From assembly GCA_029931535.1 (NCBI GenBank), contig JAQPZY010000806.1:387501-451500 (forward strand): 64,000 nt of DNA, in the 5' to 3' direction. The notes below the pieces were generated by a model. The model made no database searches and was not told the origin of the DNA. It saw only the letters and a list, made by a program, of their open reading frames with translations. Made by a program: the position numbers and the translations under genes. Within the stretch, counting starts at the first letter, position 1; each line of letters begins with the position of its first letter. Of the stretch, positions 57,753 through 64,000 are shown in pieces. The stretch is from Margaritifera margaritifera. Lineage: Eukaryota; Mollusca; Bivalvia; Unionida; Margaritiferidae.

Positions 57753-59604
57753 CTTGTGAATAGACTGTAACTCAAAAGGAGTCTGATCTCTATGCATGTC
57801 AGTGTTTAAAGTCATTCAAAATCATATCATGTGATCGGCTCTTGAAAGATCACATACATAAATATCCTTTATATTTAAGATTGGAGCTCAGGAAATATAG
57901 CTTATTGATTCATATCTTCTGTTTAAAAATGATATCTTTAAAATCTTTTTTATCATTAAGTCACTTACTGCTGAGTGCTGTTATAAAGGTTTCTAAACAT
58001 AACAGGGTTCAACAGATTTCAGAATCAGATGCTAAATAAGCAGGCTATCAGGGAAATAAAGCTCAGGTAGCCCTACAAAAATTCAGATGAACAGAAAACT
58101 GTAAGGTTTAAGACTTCTGTTCATATTTATTATAATGAGTCATTTATGATTATTTTCCTTTGTGAAACATTTGAGTAGTTACGTTTAAAAAAAGCAAAAA
58201 GTGTAGTAACAAGTAATGATAACATGTAGTAACTGTCATGGTTACTTAAATTTAATATATGGTAGTCCAGACCCAATGTTCTGGTAGCCCCTTTGCTCCA
58301 GGCACAAGATTGGTCAGGGCCTGTAAAATATCAATCTTGCTAATAAGAAACACAATTGGCATATTGCTAGAAATTTAGGATTGATTGAGACTTAAAATGA
58401 GATATAATCTTTTAGAACCATTGTAACATTTACCAAAATTTATAAATGTGTACACAATAACTGAAACAGTTCCATTCAATCAAACTGATTTGAAACTCAA
58501 CCTTTGCCCTAATTAGCATGTTGGGTTGACAGCTGACAGCTATTTATTCGTAAGTCATTGACAGTGTGCATAAACTGTATTTCACTCAACTTGTGATTAT
58601 TTCATTTGCTCCATGTCTTTTTCCTCATATTATGACAGGGTTCAGTTTGTATGCTCATTGTCTTTCTTGAATATATCTAACAATTTCGGTAAACCAACCT
58701 TAGAATCATCATCATATTGTTTTGTTAAATCATTCTGCTACATACATATACATGATGAAAAAATTGATAATGCAGCCATACTGCCTGAACCAGTACATCA
58801 GTTAACACCACTGCGGGAGATCTCAAATTATAAAGTTTATGTATTACCCAGCCCTGTTACAGACGTTAGAATGCCTGCTTTAATAACATGGTTTATCTCA
58901 GTTGTTAAAGTAGATTCCCATTTAAGATGAACACTGACAGCTACATGCATGTACATTTACATGGCACTGATTTTGTAAATGTTTACAGTCAGTAAACTAA
59001 ACTAAACCATTTACATGTGTAAAGTTTGCAGCCCTAATTGTGGAATTGAAATTCCCCACAACTAGGTTTTCAGTGATTTTATACACTTATAATTTATTTC
59101 TTGGGAGCTAATTGCATGATTATGTCTTAGTGACTAATGATGTCATCTTTGGTAATTGGCAAACTTTGTACTAATATTGACAGTGTCAGAGAGGAAAATT
59201 GTCATATATGCTAATGTCATAATGGTAATCACTTCATTCTTTGATAGGAAATTCATTTCATGGCATTGATAACACTTTAGAATAAATTATATGGTTGGCT
59301 ATTTAGGACAATTCATGATATGGTCAATGAGAATGCTTTTTCTTGTCAATATTTCTTCAAATTATAATTCATAACTGTCAAAGGTACAGAATTTATATTG
59401 TAATTTCTTAAATGTTAACCTGGCACTCAATTAGTATGGACCTTCATGCTCGTTAAAACACTTTACCTTGACTTACTGCTAGAAATTAATGGCTGATTTC
59501 CATGAAATGGGTTTCCAGCTTCCTTACATAACAAATGCTATTCCTTTTTTGCAAGGCATTTAACACAACCCTATCTCTCAGTGGTACCATCTGCTCCAAG
59601 GGAA
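57753..59604. other. AT-rich intronic stretch
   Basis: No recognised gene or element. The longest open frame (58613-58930, 105 codons, starting MSFSSYYDRVQF) overlaps no repeat but shows no known domain or splice context. Confidence 0.35.
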
Positions 59605-59795
59605 GGAGCTGTGTTGGCTCAGTGGTCAGTGTGCTGGACTTGCAACTGAAAAGGTGCAGGTTCAAATCCTATCATCGGATCAGCCTGAGTAGGCTGCTGT
59701 GGTGTGTCCTTGGGCAAGGCACTTTGCTTCAATTGCCTTGGCACTAAATAACCTACTTTTGTTGCTTTGCCGTAAAACTCCAAATCAACAGCAAT
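59605..59795 (+). mobile_element. tRNA-derived SINE, best copy
   Basis: It shows an A-box-like TGGCTCAGTGG (59615-59625), a B-box GGTTCAAATCC (59659-59669) and a conserved body with TGTGTCCTTGGGCAAGGCA, CTTTGCTTC and GCCTTGGCAC. RNA polymerase III would use the two boxes. It is not a functional tRNA: no closed acceptor stem or CCA-proximal end is present. Copies near 9035 and 10795 share the body. Confidence 0.78.
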
Positions 59796-59930
59796 GTCTG
59801 CTTCAAGGGATAATGTTTGATGTAGGTTTTAAAGTTAAAATTTGTACATGTAGAAGATTTTTGAGCCAGCAGCTAATGAGAAGGCTGAATACATATTTGT
59901 AATGATAAGCTTCCCAAATTTAGGTATATA

Positions 59931-60148
59931 CCGTCTATACTCGGGTATAAGCTTAAACCAACTGCAAACTTCATAGACCCAGATCTGCTGTCGCATAATG
60001 CGCCAGCAGATCTGGGTCTATGCAGTTTGTAAGGACTAATCAGTAGAACAAACAACATAGACCTTGATCTGCTGGTGCATTATGCGATAGCAGATCAGGG
60101 TCTATGTTGTTTGCATTTGGACCAGGCTTATACATGAGTATATATAGC
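59931..60148 (+). mobile_element. Double-hairpin MITE, copy 7
   Basis: Forward orientation. CCGTCTATACTCGGGTATAA opens it. The two hairpins have CCCAGATCTGCTGTCGCATA and CTTGATCTGCTGGTGCATTA arms, and the end is TACATGAGTATATATAG. Confidence 0.93.
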
Positions 60149-60237
60149 ATATTTTCATAAAGTCATAAATATTATTGAAAGGATGAGTATTGATAGTAGG
60201 TTTTCTTGGCATATGAATGCTTGTCAATTTCGTTCAG

Positions 60238-60295
60238 GTGTTTGGCTCTTCCAGAACCACAGTATTAAATTGCCATCATACATATACAACCACAG
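60238..60295 (+). other. Exon-like segment, unassigned
   Basis: TTTCGTTCAG precedes 58 bases that end ACAG before GTATGT, a good donor. Entered in phase 1 it is open (VWLFQNHSIKLPSYIYNH) and leaves in phase 2. No domain is visible and the acceptor tract is mediocre, so this may be chance. Confidence 0.15.
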
Positions 60296-60714
60296 GTATG
60301 TCTTATATTTTTAATTGCTGCAATGTATCTTTTATTTTACAAATATGTACACATATATGATAACGTATAGTAAAGGCAGTTGAGGTGTGAGACCTGTAGT
60401 GATGTCCTAAAGCTTGTAACATGTACATGAAAATAAATATAACAATTTACTACTTTTCACTCTTACCAACACAAAATTTGATAGTATACTGCATCAAAAT
60501 GTACAAGTTGTATGAATATATTTATTGAAAGTGATATACAAAAAATATCTTACTATCTTTACAGCCTGGTTGACCATGTATACCCTCTATGTGAATTTTT
60601 ATTGATTTACTGATACAAATACTAAGTCCATTTTGCAGTAACATTATCCATTTCTGTGTTGTCTCAAACATTAGGTGAATTGTGTGGTATCTCCTGCATT
60701 TCAAATACCAGACC

Positions 60715-60940
60715 AACTCCTAAGAGGATTAGTAGCTATTGTTGTCTTGAAGTTCTAATATGATTCTATTGCCCTCTTGGAGACCTAATATGATACTACA
60801 TGTATTGCCCTCTTGGAGTCCTAATATGATACTACTTGTATTGCCGTCTTGGAGTCCTAATATAATCCTTTCATTATTGAGAATTGAGCTTGTAGTAGAT
60901 GAAGCTGGTCTTCCAGGAGTCATTTTGGGTAATTAAGGCA
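60715..60940 (+). repeat. Dispersed repeat with expanded 36-bp minisatellite
   Basis: About three units of TTGCCCTCTTGGAGACCTAA plus TATGATACTACATGTA (60768-60865) are flanked by AACTCCTAAGAGGATTAG on the left and TATTGAGAATTGAGCTTGTA, GTAGATGAAGCTGG on the right. The flanks match 63510-63645, which lacks the expansion. Confidence 0.85.
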
Positions 60941-60954
60941 GAGTATTGTCAATA

Positions 60955-61150
60955 CCGTATATATTTGCACATGACATAGACTCTGGCTTGCTGTCACATC
61001 AAGTGCTGTCAGATCAGGGTCTTTGTTGTTTGTTCTACTGATTACTCCTCACAAACTGTACATACCCAGATCTGCTGGCACATTATGCGATGGCAGATCT
61101 GGATCTGTGCAGCTTGCAGTTGGACTTGACTTATAAGCTAGTATATATGG
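60955..61150 (-). mobile_element. Double-hairpin MITE, copy 8
   Basis: Reverse orientation. Left end CCGTATATATTTGCACATGA is preceded by TA; right end GCTAGTATATATGG is followed by TA. The first hairpin (GACTCTGGCTTGC/CAGATCAGGGTC) is decayed; the second (CCCAGATCTGCTGG/GGCAGATCTGGATC) is good. Confidence 0.9.
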
Positions 61151-61456
61151 TAATAACAAAATTCTATCCCAATGAAGAATGAATCTATGCTGAACCAGCC
61201 ATTGATGTCTGAAAGCTGTTTGAAGCTCAAGAAATTACTGCATTTTCAGGGTTTCTTGGAATGCATGAGATATTATTTTGATATTGATTACATTTTGACA
61301 ATAATAGTTTCTTTTGATGACACCTTTGAGAAATCTTTTTATAAGGAAACCGTTTCCGGCTTGTAAATTTTGTATTTGATGGTCGAGTATGTCATTGTTG
61401 TATCCATAGCAGCTGCATTGAAAATTGAATCCTCAGTAGCTCAAAGAAAGCTTAAT
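61151..61456. other. AT-rich spacer
   Basis: No gene or element was recognised. Confidence 0.4.
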
Positions 61457-62109
61457 TTAAGTAACCATTGGACTTGAGTCTTAAGTAACTGTTGGACTAT
61501 ATTCTTTATTAACCATTAGACTAGACTTTAAAGTAATTATTAGACTAGACTCTAAAGTAATTATTAGACTAGACTCTAAAGTAATTATTAGACTAGACTC
61601 TAAAGTAACTATTAGACTGGCCTCTAAAGTAATTATTAGACTGGACTCTAAAGTAATTATTAGACTGGACTCTAAAGTAACTATTAGACTCGACTCTAAA
61701 GTAATTATTAGACTCGACTCTAAAGTAATTATTAGACTAGACTCTAATTTGACTATTAGACTAGACTTTAAAGTAATTATTAGACTAGACTCTAAAGTAA
61801 TTATTAGACTAGACTCTAAAGTAATTATTAGACTAGACTCTAAAGTAATTATTAGACTAGACTCTAAAGTAACTATTAGACTAGACTCTAAAGTAACTAT
61901 TAGACTAGACTCTAAAGTAACCATTAGACTAGACTCTAATTTAACTTCTAGACTAGACTTTAAAGTAACTATTGAGCTAGACTCTAAAGTAACCATTAGA
62001 CTAGACTCTAAAATAACCATTAGACTAGACTCTAAGGTAACTATTATACTAGACTCTAAAGTAACCATTGGACTAGACTCTAAAGTAACCATTGGACTAG
62101 ACTCTAATG
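61457..62109 (+). repeat. 24-bp minisatellite
   Basis: About 27 units of ACTAGACTCTAAAGTAATTA plus TTAG. Because 24 is a multiple of three and the unit lacks stops in two frames, long open frames arise on both strands (217 and 150 codons, eight-residue periods LESSLIIT and LDSKVTIR). They are not credible genes. The array resumes at 62223-62272 after an inserted MITE. Confidence 0.95.
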
Positions 62110-62222
62110 CAGGGGTGTCAAACATATGGCACACGGGCGACCAGACTTATTATTTATTATTATTATTTATTATTATTTATATCAAATCTTGCCCACCATA
62201 GCAAATGAGTTTGACACCCCTG
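62110..62222. mobile_element. Short hAT MITE inserted in the 24-bp array
   Basis: The TIR CAGGGGTGTCAAAC is inverted exactly at the right end (GTTTGACACCCCTG). The flanking 8-mers CTCTAATG and CTGTAAAG match at six positions, and the 24-bp array continues on both sides, which fixes the insertion. The 113-bp interior contains (TTA)n. Confidence 0.88.
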
Positions 62223-62272
62223 CTGTAAAGTAACCTTTAGACTAGACCCTAAAGTAACTATTAGAATAGACC
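62223..62272 (+). repeat. 24-bp minisatellite, right remnant
   Basis: About two diverged units (CTGTAAAGTAACCTTTAGAC, CCTAAAGTAACTATTAG) continue the array beyond the MITE. Confidence 0.9.
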
Positions 62273-62924
62273 TCTGAGTATTTTTTGATTTGTTGAAGTA
62301 TTATTGCATGTGCAGTGGACAGATTCAAACCCTACACATCACTTAACTACCAGTCCCTCCCATATTGGCCTAGCTTCCAGCTACTGTACCCTCCACTTCA
62401 ATACCAGCCCCTCCCAATTTTGGCCCAAATCTCTGTGTCTGAAACCAGTAGCAGAAGTGATACTCAGTCAATTGAGTGTATTAATGAATGCACAAGAAAA
62501 TGGAAATTCATTCTGCTCATGATCCCAAATAAAAATTTTGGCTTTAAAAATGGCCAAAATGATAAATAAAGATTTAGTTTTTCAGTTGTGCACTAAATAA
62601 ATTAAGATGTAGTTATGTTTGCACTTATGTAGAAAATTTGTATACTGAATAATTATGAAAACATGTGAAAATAATTTCACAATAAGTTAGTATCATCAAG
62701 TAAAAGTATGAAATTAATGCAGCAGTTGAAGGAATTTATTATAAATCTTCTTAATTGTGGTGATGTGATAAGCAAGTAGTAAACTGATAATAAATGATGA
62801 CATAATAGGCAGGACCTGCTTGAATGTGAGAAGGGCCCCATGAAGTCAACCCAGGGGTCCTTTCCTTGGAAAGCTGAGTAAACTCTACTATAACATTGCT
62901 ATATACAGCTTATATGAACATGTT
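62273..62924. other. AT-rich intronic stretch
   Basis: No gene was recognised. The frames near 62304-62569 have no recognised domain. Confidence 0.4.
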
Positions 62925-63330
62925 TTCATCAAGTCTTTAAGTATGAATATGTTTACTTAAAGTCTTTAAGTATTTACATTACTACTTCAAGTCTTTAAGT
63001 ATGAACATGTTTACTTAAAGTCTTTAAGTATTTACATTACTACTTCAAGTCTTTAAGTATGAACATGTTTACTTCAAGTCTTTAAGTATTTACATTACTA
63101 CTTCAAGTCTTTAAGTTTGAACATTACTCCAAGTCTTTAAGTATTTACATTACTACTTCAAGTTTTTAAGTATGAACATGTTTACTTCAAGTCTTTAAGT
63201 ATGAACATGTTTACCTTAAGTCTTTAAGTATGAACATGTTTACTTCAAATCTTTAAGTATGAACATGTTTAGTTAAAGTCTTTAAGTATGAACATATTTA
63301 TTTCAAGTCTTTAAGTATGAACATTACTTC
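62925..63330 (+). repeat. ~29-30 bp minisatellite
   Basis: About 14 units of CTTCAAGTCTTTAAGTATGA plus ACATGTTTA alternate with units ending TTTACATTACTA. AAGTCTTTAAGTA is the constant core. Confidence 0.95.
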
Positions 63331-63509
63331 CTAATACACCACTTAAACTGCAAGAATGCATTTTATGGAATTCTTGAAAATGTTTGGTCTTTGTAGACTA
63401 TTGGTAAGTCAGTACATCTTCCACTTTTTACCATAAAATCATCCATCATTCTGTAAAAATTGCCACAGTAGCCACAATGAGTTATGTGTGCCTTCTTTCC
63501 AAATAGCTA

Positions 63510-63645
63510 ACCAATTCCTATGAGGATTAGAAGCCATTTTCATCATGTAGGCCTAATGGCCCAATCTTTATTGAGAATTGAGCTGGAAGTAGATGAGGCT
63601 AGACTTCGAAGAGTCATTTTGAATAATTAGGCCATATAAGTTTCA
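63510..63645 (+). repeat. Dispersed repeat, unexpanded copy
   Basis: AATTCCTATGAGGATTAGAA, TATTGAGAATTGAGCTGGAA and GTAGATGAGGCTAG match the flanks of 60715-60940. Here the middle is a single unit. Confidence 0.75.
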
Positions 63646-64000
63646 GTACAAATGAATGTGATCCCAATAGTTGAAGTTTCCGAATGTGAAAGTTGTTTGT
63701 GTCCAATTTCTGTTTGCTCTATATTGATGTTTTCATAGATAAGTTAAATTTGTCTCACATTGACAGAGGTACTGGTGTAATATATTAAAAATTATTGAAA
63801 GTTATCCCAGTGTGCATTTCTTGCCCACAGAACTCAGTATATATGCTGTACTAACACTTCAGGCTTCTGTTATTTGCAAGCCAACAATACTCAGCTCTTG
63901 ATTGCCTGATAGTGAATCTTATAGACTGTGATATTAGCTGTTTTAGCAGCAACAAACCATCTGCTTTGATGGAAACTAGTCTGTGGGAAGTTTGTGAACC
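63646..64000. other. AT-rich end of the window
   Basis: No gene or element was recognised. Confidence 0.4.

Noticed and set aside
58613..58930. 105-codon open frame as a gene
   Set aside because: No domain, no splice signals and an ordinary length for chance in 64 kb; kept only as a note.
59605..59680. Functional tRNA gene
   Set aside because: A and B boxes are present but no full cloverleaf can be closed, and the flanking body marks a SINE.
61481..62134. 217-codon minus-strand open frame with LESSLIIT repeats
   Set aside because: It is a by-product of a 24-bp DNA repeat; the plus strand is equally open, and substitutions do not favour one frame.

Overview
This window looks like intron-rich, AT-rich animal nuclear DNA, most likely from a marine lophotrochozoan and plausibly a mollusc. 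That guess rests on the mix of piggyBac, hAT, pogo/mariner, Penelope-like, DIRS-like and CR1/Jockey-type relics, tRNA-derived SINEs, dense minisatellites and degraded dispersed repeats of a style common in marine invertebrate genomes. No alignment could be run, so the taxon is an inference.

The only host gene I can support is on the + strand: the N-terminal part of an agrin-like gene. Three pieces fit together in one splice phase. The first (1-197) looks like the C-terminal part of an agrin N-terminal (NtA) domain. The second is a 36-nt micro-exon (1130-1165) encoding a Pro-containing linker. The third (6716-6931) is a complete ten-cysteine follistatin/Kazal module, very like the first such module of agrin. 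All junctions are phase 1, so the micro-exon can be included or skipped without a frameshift. No further coding exon was recognised in the remaining 57 kb, which is probably one very long intron, or an intron plus flanking DNA.

That 57 kb is a landscape of mobile elements and tandem arrays. Recognisable elements are: eight copies of a ~215-bp MITE with two nested hairpins; a ~500-bp pogo-like MITE with TA duplications (12272-12769); a 2.4-kb TIR-bounded candidate (13170-15531); a dead piggyBac transposase (15545-17190); a Penelope-like RT with a hammerhead-like tail (20525-22345) and an inverted pair of solo tails (35225-35565); a deleted DIRS-type RT/RNase H (32470-34197); a CR1/Jockey-type LINE on the - strand (42857-44640) nested in a TIR-related satellite (41773-45033); three hAT MITEs (31227, 46068, 62110); and SINE copies near 9035, 10795 and 59605.

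Minisatellites of 13 to ~90 bp occur throughout. The largest is a 1.8-kb array at 27433-29246 with higher-order structure. Several arrays multiply short motifs of possible regulatory meaning: the POU octamer at 47035-47290, AAGGTCA half-sites at 24470-25590, and splice-donor-like strings at 27433-29246. Most long open frames here are artefacts of repeat units that are multiples of three or lack stops.
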